A stretch of DNA of 64,000 bases from Akebia trifoliata (Eukaryota; Streptophyta; Magnoliopsida; Ranunculales; Lardizabalaceae), in assembly GCA_017979445.1 (NCBI GenBank), contig CM030715.1, positions 33,601,756 through 33,665,755 of the forward strand. The letters are read 5' to 3'. The notes under the pieces were generated by a model, which was not told the origin of the DNA, searched no databases, and saw only the letters and a list, made by a program, of their open reading frames with translations. Shown here one piece after another: positions 36,641-48,970 of the stretch; position 1 is the first letter of the stretch; each line of letters opens with the position of its first letter. Made by a program: the position numbers and the translations under genes.

Positions 36641-37252
36641 TCTTTTGTTGGGGCCTTGAGAAATAGAAGAAGAGATTTTCTTTTCTAACCACTAATTCAA
36701 GTTGCATAAAAAACTAAGATATGAAATCTAATACCAATTGAAAGATGATTAAAACCAAGTCAAATTTTATTGTTTTGATTGGTAGAGAATGCTCATTAAG
36801 TCAAACTAACTCCTTGAGAGGATTGAGAAGGAATCGCAGATTGGATTGAAAGAATCAAATATGTATTTATATAATTAAGGCAAAGAGTACAATGCCTACC
36901 TATGCACGAAAGGTTATGAATTTAATGTGTTCGAGGTTTGAAACATTAGTAGAGACTTCTATTTATATCAAAAGGTCGATAATCTCTATTTAAAATATAG
37001 ATTAAAACTAAAGTATTTAGAAAGGAACTTACATATCCCATCGAATATGCGAGCTACAAAGACAACCAATTGATAGATATTTTGACCAATAATATTCCTC
37101 AACCTTGTTATAGTGATAAAATTCACATCCCCAGCTAGATGCCTTGGAACCATTTGGGTATTACATTTTTTTAGGAAACAGCATGAATTCTTTTTTAATT
37201 TAAACTCAAATTACAAAAAACAATCTAACTTAAAAGAGGTTCAATAAAAAAA

Positions 37253-37275
37253 GGGGGGGGGGGGGGGGGGGGGGG
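37253..37275. repeat. Poly-G run
   Basis: Twenty-three consecutive G residues at a place where the equivalent upstream modules have 5-8 G. It is an expanded homopolymer and could form G-quadruplex structure. Confidence 0.9.
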
Positions 37276-37801
37276 AACTATGCAAAATGCTTATAAAATG
37301 TAGGAATCATTGTATTTTGAAAACATATCTTTATTTTGTTTTGTTTTTCCTGAATAAAATAGATCTTTATGTAGAAGATCGATATAATTATTTAGCCCTC
37401 CCATCCCCCCAACTCCCACTCCCACTGACAGAAAATCCTGGCCTGCCCCTGCTTTTGACGTGTCAACATTTCATTGGTTTTGTTGGAGCGTTAGAAAGTC
37501 TCTAAAATACGTTGGTAATAATCACAACACAAGGTCGAAAGCAAAAGTTAACCATCCTTAAGTATGAGATAACCTAGTCTGATTATTTTTCTGAATGTAT
37601 GATATCGTTTGATCTGGTCTTGATGGAAATATAAATGCACTTGTCTGTCATGAGATAGTTCGTGACGACCTTAATTGGGTACCTCATTTATACTCCACAC
37701 GTTATTGTCAGATTGGTTGTTGGACCTTAGGAAAAATACTCCAATAGAATGCATGCAAGACGTCACGGCCAACGTCATTGTCTCATTGGTTGTTGGACCT
37801 T

Positions 37802-38142
37802 TTTTGTAAATCACTTTTGATGTGGTTAGAAGTTTTGGAATAGGCTGATTTTTGGTGAGGATGATCTCTATGGTAAAGAGATCATCCTCACAAAAAATCA
37901 GCTCATTTTGAAACTTCTAACCCTAGTTTACAAGTTGAAGAATCATGGACTATCTAATTTTTGTAAATCACTTTTGATGGGGTTAGAAGTTTTGGAATAG
38001 GCTGGTTTTTGGTGAGGATGATGTCCTCATCATAGAGATCATCCTCACAAAAAATCAGCTCATTCCAAAACTTCTAACCCATGTTTTGAAAAATATTTGA
38101 CAAGATGTTTGACTTTAGGGTTGCTGGACCGCCCCCTATGTA
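37802..38142. mobile_element. Left-truncated Mutator-like MITE in U4
   Basis: Two palindromes of the family (GGTTAGAAGTTTTGG / CCAAAACTTCTAACC) are present with the inner spacer, but the left terminus is missing. The right end reads GGGTTGCTGGACCGCCCCC. It interrupts the upstream module near the ACGTCA block. Confidence 0.6.
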
Positions 38143-38694
38143 TATATTTCGTGGGCACAAAGGTTGGAGTTGCGCTTGGGAACTGGAGCAATTTATTAGG
38201 CCCTTTGCATTTATAAAACTATTCAGACCTCCTTTGAGCATTTGGTGAACATTATTAGTCTCTTGGAAACATTAACCTAATCCCATTGGCAAATAAATAA
38301 TCCTTGATTAACATTATATTGAGCCCGGCCTAGGAAAAACTTGTTTAAGACTGTGTTGCACCAATTTTTTAATAAATCGGAAAAAGTATCTCTTTCAATT
38401 TCTATTAATTCAAGCCATGACGTTTTGGTTATTAGGGATATATATATAGCAATGACAAAAAGTTGATGTTGGATTAAGGGAAGAGTCATGATTTTCTAAC
38501 TCACCCTCTAACAAATTCCCATCAACTCTCCTCATCATGTATAGAATCATAAATTTTCTTGGGATACACAATTGCATATCTCTATAAAATAGTGCAGTTA
38601 TTTATTTCAAGGAAAAAAATTATGGTTCTAGCACTAAGTGGGAGAGAGTTTATTAGAGGGGGGGAATCAATTTATCATTATTCTAGAGAGAAAT

Positions 38695-38883
38695 TTATTT
38701 TTTCTTTCTGATATCAAAGGAAATCCGGACCAACTTGTGCGCACCAGACTAGTCCCTACACTCCGCACCCAAGCTTTACCCTACTTAGGTGAAATAGTGC
38801 ATAGTCACCAAGATTTTTTAAGGGAAGTGGGATTCGAACTTGAGCCACCCCAGGTCGGTACTATTCAGCCACCCCCGTGGTGG
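38695..38883 (-). mobile_element. tRNA-derived SINE in the upstream module of copy 4
   Basis: Ortholog of the SINE at 1750-1965, with the B-box GTTCGAATCCC on the minus strand (revealed as GGGATTCGAACTTGAG on plus). It is flanked by repeats of TTATTCTAGAGAGAAAT and TTACTCTAAAGAGAAAT. The plus-strand ORF 38638-38892 across it is spurious. Confidence 0.65.
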
Positions 38884-39079
38884 TTACTCTAAAGAGAAAT
38901 CACACCCCAATATTATTGATCAACTCAAGGGTGTCTTATAAATTTATAAAAGTATAAGAAATCTTTGTAATTAACATATTTTCCAGGGATTAGCAATTAA
39001 AAATCCCTTGGGGTCTACGACTCTGCTTTTGCATCCCATAAAATGGGAAGCCATGATCCTTAACGAAGTATCTGCTCTG

Positions 39080-39116
<37 letters not shown>

Positions 39117-39134
39117 AACTCACTTCCATATAAA

Positions 39135-42100
39135 ATGGCAGAAATGATTTCCTCTTCTACAACTAAAAGAAAATAGTTTTATTTTTATTTTTTATGATTT
39201 ATTTGTTGGACTCACCAAAACTTATTAACATATAATGTTGTATTCAGGGTTGCAGTTGTTACAGGGGCCAATAAAGGAATTGGATTGGAGATATGTAAAC
39301 AGTTAGCTGAGAATGGAGTTTTTGTAGTATTTATTAACAGCTAGAAATGAGAAAAGAGGTGTTGAAGCTGTTGAAAATCTAAAAAAATCTGGACTATGTG
39401 ATGTTGTTTTTCATCAACTTGATTTGATGGACTCATCTAGTATTGCTTCCTTGGCAGATTTCATCAATTCTAAGTTTGGCAAGCTTGATATCTTGGTAAT
39501 AATTCAATACCGATCTTTTAATAAGTTTCCATTTTTTATAATAATGTTCAAACAACGTCTTCAGTTATTGAAAGTGTGTTTATATTTGCTTTCATCTCAA
39601 TTTATTTATTATGAATCTTTTTCTTACTTTTTTAAAATCTTTTATTGAAATTGTAATCCACCTTCGTGCCCAACTTTTTCTTTTTTATATCACATCAAAA
39701 ATTCAGTACACATCGCTCCTTTTACATAAAACTATAATTTGGCGTTTGTTAAATTATAATATGTTGTGAGATGTCTACTATTCTTATTAGGCTTGGACAA
39801 GTAGGGTTTCTTTATCTTTTTTGCTCTGTGAGGTTTCTTGTTGCTGTGGACAGAGAGTCTGTAATCTTTATTGTTGATAGTACACTACAACAAATATGGC
39901 AATTAGGAACGGTTATAAACCGTTCCTAAGCCAATATGAAACGGTTTATAGACCATTTTTAATCGTGGCGTCGTTAATGAATTTAAACGGCTGGAAGCCG
40001 TTTTAGATCTCAACATTTGGAACGGGTAAGAACCATTCCAAATTTGCCTTCCCCAAAAACATATTACACATCGGATTTTATAAGACTGATCTCCTAAGTT
40101 TGAGACTTTAGACATCGATTACAAACCGATATCTAAAATTGTCATAAACTGATATCTAAACTTTTTTTTTTAAAAAAATTAATTTTTTTTTTATCTGCAC
40201 CTATTACCCACGATCAAAATAGACCTAAATAGAAAACATCAAAATTATGTATCACATTAATTTATACACAAAAGGAGTTACAATGAGTCACAATTTACAA
40301 ATCCAAATTACAATGCATCGATAAACCCTTCACAATCATTACATAAGTATAAGTGCCTACAAGAAAGCAATACCATCCCTCCTTATCTTCTTTAAGATCC
40401 CCACAATACCCGCAATTGCCTATCAAACAGTCTTTCGTGTCACCACATTACATACTCCCACGATGAGCTTCGACACCTTCAAATGAGTGTTTGAAAAGCA
40501 AATGCTCCTGATCAACCAAAGACTATAAAGTGAGAAACCTTCATGTCCACTGTTCAATTCTAAAGGCAGTTCAATCAGAAGCATAAATAAATTGAATACA
40601 AATAAAAGTACCTAAGATAAAGGACTCAGAGTCCGTGTTGACAACAAAAAATCAAATTTTATTTGATGTTATTATTTTTTAAACATTACCAAGTGAAGTA
40701 TTCTCAATGAAAAATTGATGAAAATGAAATTGATAAAATAAAAAACCGATCAACAAGCAAGAAACTAACCTTATAAAATTCATAAAATAATCAATGGTTT
40801 TCTCAAGCTTCCATCCTCCATATTCTCCAGCCCATGGAGGAAGTAAGTGGTGGAACAAAGTCAACATCACCTTCATTCCATATGAGCGAACCCTTTGTAT
40901 GTTCCATTTATATCGCTCCAGTGCTGCATATTTAACCTATGTCGTGCAAAAAACTAAAATAAAATATCATCCAAATTTATCTCTAACAGCAACAAACCCC
41001 ATCAAAATCGCTTATCTATTTCTTCTACTTGATTCATTGTTGGGCACGATACAAAAGAAAGTGGTCACCTCTGCTGTGGTGTAAAAAAAGTCCCTGAACT
41101 AAACCTCTCTCCTCTCTCTGTCAACCAAGAATTTCACTATCTAGTATGCATAAGTTACTTTTACCAAAAAACACAGTTCTAGATCTTAACAAGCAGTTCT
41201 TGGATACTGTCACCAAACAATCATGTTGTAATCATAATTATTATAAATGTGCTTTGAAGAGAAGAAAATATGTTAAAGCACTTCAGTAGAGGTGAAACTT
41301 GACTATAACACATTGTACTGAAGAAAAAAAAAATGGATACTAGAACTAGAAGACTTAAAATGTTTTAAAGTGAACAGATGAGCCGCGAGGCATTCATGGA
41401 TGCGTGAACATCATTCATTCTAAGGAGGGAGGCTTGCACCTCACGCTGCTTTAAAAAAAAAAATGCTACTAAGTTATGCTTCACAATGGTGACACTGCCA
41501 TATGTCTACATAGAGAACACACACTATTAGTGACATTTTGGACTACCAATGTCTTCGTATTCCTATTAGCATAACAGCTTTTGGGCTCGAGATCTGTCCC
41601 TGTTCTAACCCATTCATATTTCACTTTCGATATATTAGCAAAATTACTTGATCCAAAAAGAAATTTGTGTTGGTAATTTGTAAATAAATGGAGACAAAAA
41701 AAAGGTCTACTTTGTTGTACTTTCCTGCCCTTTATGAGAAAAAAAATGTTCTCAAGCTCATGTACTATAAGTTATTCACTTTCTTTCTCTAGTTGTATCT
41801 ATTAGTAGTGCAAGTTATAGTATTTTACTTGTATAATGTGCAACTGGACTTAATTGTATCTTGGAGTTTAATTGTATGTTGAACAAAGTGGTGGGGATAT
41901 CATATGAAACACAATGATATTCATCGTGGTTTCTAGAAAATCCAAAATTAACATCGTATGTTTCTTATCTAAGGCTTCAATTTCCAATGTGAGGCATTAC
42001 CTACGACCAATTTATTGTTCTAATCGTGTTGTTTCAGTATATCTCCAATGAAAGGGCTAAAGTGATACTAAGTGATGTTGATGGTCTCACTGAGGAGAGA

Positions 42101-42406
42101 GTTGATGGAGTGTTGAATGAGTTTCTAAAGGACCATAAGGAAGATTTGCATCAAAGCAAAGGCTGGCCTACTGCCTACTCGGTCTCTAAAGCGGTTGTGA
42201 ATGCTTACACAAGGATTCTAGCAAAGAAGTACCCTGATTTAAGCATAAATTCTGTTTGTCCTGGTTATGTCAAAACAGACTTGAATGCCAATACTGGGTT
42301 CTTGACTGTTGAAGAGGGCGCCGAAACTCCTGTGTGGTTAGCTTTGTTACCTGATGGTTGATCTTCTGGCCTTTTCTTCTCTCGGAAGGAAGTAGTATCA
42401 TTTTGA
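39135..42406 (+). pseudogene. SDR copy 4 (type A), multiply disrupted pseudogene
   Basis: Recognisable parts are exon 1 (39135-39169), exon 2 (39248-39495) and exon 5 (42038-42406). Four defects are seen. The GT donor of intron 1 is gone (AAAAG is followed by AAAATAG, giving an immediate stop on read-through). Exon 2 carries a 4-nt TATT duplication near 39328-39335, shifting the frame into TAG. Exons 3 and 4, with NNAG, the catalytic Asn and Ser, are absent and replaced by 1.64 kb that begins with a CACTA end. Exon 5 has TGA at 42359-42361 in place of the Gly codon of LLPDGGSSG. Exon 5 otherwise closely follows copy 1, including the short YSVSK loop. It cannot make a functional enzyme. Confidence 0.93.
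39883..41525. mobile_element. CACTA-derived insertion replacing exons 3-4 of SDR copy 4
   Basis: It begins CACTACAACAAATATGGC, a typical plant CACTA terminus. Subterminal repeats follow (GAACGGTTATAAACCGTTC palindrome, more AACGG motifs, then repeated CGATATCTAAA motifs). The matching right terminus was not found before the SDR sequence resumes inside intron 4 at about 41526. Relative to copy 1, about 1.46 kb (from inside the intron 2 LTR to just after exon 4) is missing. No transposase motif is visible; ORFs at 39903-40115, 40679-40876 and 40794-41084 are unassigned. Confidence 0.65.
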
Positions 42407-45400
42407 CTGAAAAAAATAAAAGAAAGGTCTTATAGAAAGAGAATAAATGTCGATGTTCGACACTTCAGTGGCTGTTCTACTTGTTTGTATATTATATTAG
42501 TTTTGGGAATCAGTTTACTTGTTCTTGAGTTTGACTCGAGCAATCCGGTGTATGACATTAATAAAGTTGCACTCAATATACTTTGTCTTTGTTCTACTTT
42601 GAGTGTAGTTCTTTGAATCCAAAGAAGTTTTCTAGAATTCTGGTTTTGCGATGAAAAAAATTGGACCTAGAAAAATTGTTAGTATCATATTGTAGGGTTG
42701 TATGTCTTGAAAATTTGGTAAAGTTAACAATGAAAAATATTATTTTAATGATATCGAATATTTATAGTAAAAACCCAAAAAACGTTGGAGAGATGGTCAA
42801 GATTATCACGCTTAACAAAGCAGATGTATTGCGTTTGAATCTCCCCTTAAGGATTCATCCCAGAAATTACCCGGTGCCTGTGGGGGGATGGACTGCTTGT
42901 GCCCTCTCCCCATGGATTAGTCAGGTGCTTTAAGATCCCTGGAACCACCCAACTGCAAAACTGTCAAAAGCTTGGGAACAGCCCAGCCAAACAGATGTTC
43001 AGACACTACATGAAAAAGCTGTAAATTTGACACCAAGGTCCGGCTAAATTTGGCTAAATTCGACGGACCTTAACATCAAATTTACCCCGTGTGTCACATA
43101 GTGAGAGAAGATAATCTAGAATCTCTCTACTAGTAAATAGTCACAGAATCACTCTATTGGATAGTTTGAATCGCTCACAACTGTGAAGTTATCATGAAAG
43201 TAATCACTGAAATCCAAGTGACGTCATGGCTCACATTACAACAATGCTCTGACACCAATTGATACAAGTAAAGGCGACACCTGCATAAAGAACTAGGATG
43301 GTTTTGATACAAAATTAGAAGAGCACACAAGAAGATTATAAATGGTTTTCCAATGTGGTTGAATCAAGATATACTGACAAAATATCTTTATAAGTGAGTC
43401 CTAAATATATTAAGGCCCTAAGAATGTCATCAAAGCTTCAAAAGTCTCTTTCTTTTATTTATTTTATATATAACTTGGTAAACGCAATATAGTATTGGAC
43501 GACCCGATGGGGTTGGGTCAATGATAAAACTAGCGCAAGAGATCACTCTCTCTGGTTGTATAGTGCCCCTGGTCCACAGTAATGACATTGCCTGCTTAAG
43601 GTTTTAACCTGCCCAACTTTAAAATGCTTAGTGTTAAACATTGAGTTACTTATTCTGCTCAGGCTCTAAACATTGACTTACTTGATGTGGGAATATGTAA
43701 TGATCTTGTCGGTGAATCTACTTAGAAAAGGAGAAGAGATAGTGAGACCAAGGGATTAAAGTGGAGCCGTTATGTGTATTTGATGGAATGGAAGAGGGAA
43801 TTAATTGAGAGTGTTTATAAAATGAGTGGTTTCCTTACTTATTCTGCTGCATGTTAGGAAACTTCTATGGGATTAGGTGGTGCAACAGTAAATACTTGTG
43901 TCATCCTAAAAGTTGGGATACCTTGCAATGTATAAAATATATATATATATATTTATATATAATCTCCTAGCTAGAGGTCATTGATCTCTTAAGCCTTTCA
44001 ATATATCTTCACCTATCCATGCTTGTAAAGTTTTCCAGTGTCAATGAACTGTAACCCAACAGAGTTAAGTGTGTCAAGTGTGAAAAATTGAAACAACAAA
44101 GATAATGGAAAACCAAGCCCAGACTCAACCTATTAAGATTTTGAAAAGCAAAAAAGCACTTTTTTGTCTGATATCTCAATTTTTGGGGCGAATTACCATT
44201 TCGTGAGTTGAATTTGATAAATTTATGACTGTTCATTTTAATTATCAATACATGAACGATAACGTATTCGAAGGTTTTAAAGTGACTATTTTGCATATTT
44301 AAAGTGACTATCCTATTTAAAATAGCGCAACTTGCAAGATAGTCATTTTAAACCTTCGAATTCGTTTCCATTCACGTTTTGGTAATTAAAATGAACAGTG
44401 AGCTGGAATCGTACATTCGTCAAAAGTCAATCATGTTTTCATAAATAACTCCCGACTTTTATATAAAAAAGAGTTGTTTAATAAGGTCACTCCTATTATA
44501 GAAGATATGTATGCTTCATTACGATAGCACGGGATAAACTTAGTCCAGTTATTTTTTTGAATGTCTAGAAGGTTAGTATTGTTGAGTCGTGATAATCTGA
44601 CTACCTCACATGGCAAACTCAATCAATTACCTTGACATGGTAAGTTCGGGAACCGTTGATCTGCACTCCTCGAGATACACACCTTAACATTCTCATAAAA
44701 ATGTATTTCAAGGGAACTGTGTATCCTGAGGAGTACATATCTACAATTTCCAAACTTGTCACGTCAGGTAGTCGATTGAGTTTATCATGTGGGGTGGTCA
44801 GATTATCACGACTCTAATATTGTTTGATCAGGTCTTGGTGAAGATATATATGCTCAATCGACTATCTAACGTGACAAATTTAGGAAACGTAGATATATTC
44901 TCTTGGGGATGCACGATTCCCTCGAGATACACTTTTTTATGGAGAAGTGCAGCCGTGTATCCGAGGAGAGAAGATCTACTGTACTGTACTTAAACTTGGC
45001 AGGGCAGAGTAGTCGATTGAATTTGTCACGTGGGATAGATTAGCACGGTCCAGATGCACTGATCTATTATGACACGATTCCTTAAGTACGTAATTGAGTA
45101 CCTCATTGATATTCCACACGTCATTGTCTCATTGGTTGTTGGACCTTAGGAAAAATCCCCCACTAGATGCATGCAAGACGTCATGCCCTACGTGGCTAAG
45201 ACCATTCGAGAACAAAGTCTAGCCGTCAATATTTCCTGGGCACGTTACAATTACAATTCGAAAATTCTGTAATTTATCATAGCCCTTTACATTTTAGAAA
45301 ACTATTCAGACCTCCTTCAACTGTTTGGTTAACGTTATTAGTACTTTGAAAACTTTAGCCTAACCCCATTGAACAATAATTAATCCTCAATTGGCATTAT

Positions 45401-47028
45401 TAGGTCTGGTCTCAGAAAATCTTGTTAATTACATCTTCCAATTTATACTATCTCAAGCCATAATCTTTTGTTAATTAGGAAAACAAATGAGTCATGCTGA
45501 AGTGAGATTGAAATAGACATCGTTTCACACATTATAACCCTCTATTTCCACCAAAATTTGAAATACCTCCTTGAAAATACTATGTGTAATTCAAAGCCAA
45601 AATTACTAATCATGTCAAATGGGTATTATAAATTCCAAAAAATACAAGAAGTCTTAGTAGTTAACATATTTCTTAGGGTGTAACATTTAAAAAAAAAATA
45701 CTTTTCTTTTACGTGGGACAACAAGCCTGTTTTGCATCCTATAAAATGAGAAGTCAAGGAGATCTTGGCACTGCGGTTAGTGTGGGTCTAATGGATATAG
45801 ATTTTAGTCCATAGTCTTGTTGTGGGTTCTAGATTGTAATGTACTTTTTCATTCATCCTGGTCATCCTTTTGAATCTCGTGACTTTGACTTATAACAAAT
45901 AAATAATTTGAATTATGTCAAAAAAATATAATTTATTTGAAAAAAAAATAATAAACATAGACTATTAATGAATTATGTCTATTTAGGAAATTTAATGTAT
46001 AATTGAATCTTAAAGTCTTTGTAAATATGACTCTAAAAATAACTTTATAAGTCCTGATCAGAATCCTTCTTTTTCCATACCTTTACTTAATCTAAGAATG
46101 TTATTGATTGTAATTCATCAAATCCAATTAAAAAAACCAATGGATATATTTATTCCAATAATTAGCCATTTCCTTGATCTAGATTCTCTATTTCTAATTG
46201 AAATTGTTATTGGAAAAAAAGTTCTGGAAAAAATGGCCATAAAATTACTTAAAATTAACAGTATAAACACTTTGTTTTTAATCTATTTATTATAAAGTCA
46301 TTGGACTCCCAGAAGTTTTCCAAAACGCTAATTTTGCAAATAGAAGAATATGATATGAGAAAAATTAAATTATAATTCAGGTTTGTTTTTTGAAAATTTG
46401 GAAGAGCTAACAATGTGAAAATACAAATTTGATGGTATTAAATTTTATAGTCAAAAAGATTTTTTTAATTATCGTGTATAATTAGACATTTAACATGCAT
46501 ATAGTTCATGAATAATACGCTACGTTAAAAAAATCCGTGTTTGTAAAGTTTGTAAAGTTCCAACAAATTGTTGGTCGGTAGATCAATATAAAGGAGAGGT
46601 GATATTATTTCTAGCCAATAATATTAACAAACAAAATTTAACAAAATCAACCTAGGGAAAATCAAACTAGCATGAAATAGAACAAGTAAGAGATAATTAA
46701 CCACTTCCCGCCAACTTCCAATTTGGAATAGAAATCAAACAAACAAAATTTTCAAGAAAAAGCATTTTGTCAACAGTTAGAACCTTTTCCAAAGCAATTA
46801 AACAAAATAAGCCACCTTGGATGGAATACAAGATGAAGAATTTGAGACTATGTTAATAATTTAAATGATAAAATTTCACCCATACTCCACATCTAGACCT
46901 TCGATCATCTTCAAAAAAAATAAAAAATGAAAGAGAATTAATAAGGACAACAAGTGGGAACTCTTAACTAATCCAATTGAAATGCATCAAACCATATCCT
47001 TAAAATACCATAATATATATTTATATAT
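42407..47028. repeat. Long downstream module D4 after copy 4
   Basis: Colinear with 5.3-11.3 kb after copy 1 but without the two solo LTRs. It includes the SINE-like element (about 42.78-42.95 kb), a CACTA MITE, both foldback MITEs, and the block paralogous to the upstream module (about 45.08-45.37 kb). No gene is recognised. Confidence 0.7.
43004..43103. mobile_element. 100-bp CACTA-type MITE, second copy
   Basis: It starts CACTACATGA and ends TCACATAGTG, flanked by AGA (43001-43003 and 43104-43106). It is the counterpart of 5882-5981 in the duplicated module. Confidence 0.8.
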
Positions 47029-47360
47029 TGCCCTACATGTTTTGTCCTACATGGGTTAGAAGTTTTGGAATAAGCTGATTTTTTGTGAGGATAATCTCCA
47101 TGGTGAGGAGATCATTCTCACCAAAAATCAATCCATTCTAAAACTTCTAACTCCATCAAAAATGATTTAAAAAAATGGACAGTCCACAATTTTTCAACTT
47201 ATGAACAGGGGGTTAGAAATTTTGGAATGGGCTGATTTTTGGTGAGGATTAGGATCTTCTAACCGTAGAGATCATCTTCATAAAAAATCAGCCCATTCCA
47301 AAACTTCTAACCCATGTAGGACAAAACACGTAGGGTAAAGCGTAGGGTGCGGAACATTTC

Positions 47361-47362
<2 letters not shown>
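47029..47362. mobile_element. Mutator-like MITE with damaged left end
   Basis: The right end (GGGTAAAGCGTAGGGTGCGGAACATTTCCC, given here as two overlapping parts in the family) and both palindromes are present. The left end lacks the GGGTCCC terminus and starts in CCCTACATGTTTTGTCC. A (TA)n run of about 69 bp (47363-47431) follows directly. Confidence 0.6.
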
Positions 47363-47432
<70 letters not shown>

Positions 47433-47434
<2 letters not shown>

Positions 47435-48970
47435 CTTGTATATATTAACATGTAAACATTGTCATGCACTCATGGGAAGTTATTGAAGAAACTGAGAATC
47501 ACAGACTACATCTAAATTCAACCATTATCTTAGAATTTTAGAAATATCTCAACTACTTTTTTTAAGGAAATAGTTCTAGAACTCATGAAAAACTTCAAAA
47601 CTCCATTATAAGAAAGATTTAGGAGATTAATATATATGAAATGTATACAAATTATGTCTTATCATAGACAAGTGTGTTTTCTTTATCCTTTCTATCCTAG
47701 TTGTAATTTGTTGTTGTTAAATTTTTAATCTTTTTGCCTCAAAAAGTTTGTCTTAATTCATTCTAGCATCATGTACCTTACATACTCCTTTGATAATAAA
47801 TAAGATGTGTTGGAGCCTTGAGAAATATGAATAAAATTATACAATTAATCTTTTGTTGGGTCCTAGAGAAATAGAAGAAGAGATTTTCTTTTTCTTACCC
47901 ACTAATTCAAGTTGCATAAAGATCTAAGATATGAAAACTAATACCAATTGAAACATGATTCAAGCCAAGTCAAAATTTATTGTTTTAATTGGTAGAGATG
48001 GCTCATTAAGTCAAACTAACTCTTAGAGAGTATTGAGAAGGAATCACAAATTGGATTGAAAGAGTCAAAGATGTATTTATATGATTAAGGTAAAGAGTAC
48101 AATGCCCACCTATGCATGAAAGATTATGAATTTAATGTGTTCGAGGTATGAAACATTAGTAGAGACTTCTATTTATATCAAAAGGTCGATAATCTCGATT
48201 TAAAATATAGCTCAAAACTAAAGTATTTAGAAAGGAACTGACATTTCCCATCGAATATGAGAGCTACAAAGACAACCAATTGATAAATATTTTGACCAAT
48301 TATATTCCTCAACCTTGTCATAGTGATAAAATTCACATCTCCAACTAGATGCCTTTGAACCAGTTAGGTATTGCATTTTTTAGGAAAGAGCATGAACTCT
48401 TTTATAATTTAAACTCAAACTACGAAAGACAATCTAACTTAAAAGATGGTCAATAAAAAAAGGGGGGGAATTAAACAAAATGCTAATAAAATGTAGGAAT
48501 CATCGCAGTTTGAAAACATATATTTATTTTGTTTTGTTTTTGCTGAATAAAAAAGATTTTTCTGTAGAGGATCAATATAGTTATTAGTCATCGAGTTATA
48601 AATGCACTTGTCTGTTCTGAGATACTTCGTACTTAAACTTGGCAGGTCAGAGTAGTCGATTGAATTTGTCACGTGGGATAGATTAGCACGGTCCATATGC
48701 ACTGATCTATTATGACACGATTCCTTAAGTACGTAATTGAGTACCTCATTGATATTCCACACGTCATTGTCTCATTGGTTGTTGGACCTTAGGAAAAATA
48801 CACCAACAGAATGCATGCAAGACGTCACGGCCTATGCCATTCGAAAAATTAAAAATCCCTTTGGGGCTACTATAAAATGGGAAGCCATGATCCTTAACGT
48901 AGTATCTGCTCTGCTCCTCTCTCTCTCTCTCTCTCTCTCTCACTCTGCATCTAACTCACTTCCATATAAA
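47433..48970 (+). repeat. Spacer end and shortened upstream module U5 of copy 5
   Basis: The module follows the others to about 48.60 kb. It then switches to sequence of the downstream-module type (AGTAGTCGATTGAATTTG ... CGATTCCTTAAGTACG, about 48.63-48.75 kb), returns to upstream-module type (ATGCATGCAAGACGTCACGG at 48811-48830), and from about 48846 jumps directly to the core promoter (AATTAAAAATCCCTTT). Several hundred bp present in U1, U2 and U6 are missing. The minus-strand ORF 48439-48762 is not coding. Confidence 0.7.
48871..48970 (+). promoter_or_regulatory. Core promoter and leader of SDR copy 5
   Basis: TATAAAA at 48871-48877 and a CT tract (about 48915-48946) precede the ATG. Because of the upstream deletion, the CATGCA plus GACGTCAC block (48811-48830) lies only about 45 bp before the TATA box, and a CACGTG G-box lies at 48670-48675. 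Confidence 0.6.

Larger units (their letters stand above)
36641..39134 (+). repeat. Upstream module U4 of copy 4
   Basis: Closely similar to U1, including the SINE at the same site. It differs by a 23-G run (37253-37275) and by a MITE fragment inserted at about 37.80-38.14 kb just after a local repeat of the CATTGGTTGTTGGACC phrase. Confidence 0.7.

Noticed and set aside
40794..41084. 96-aa ORF in the CACTA-derived insertion of copy 4
   Set aside because: No transposase or other known motif; it could be part of a captured fragment but cannot be supported.
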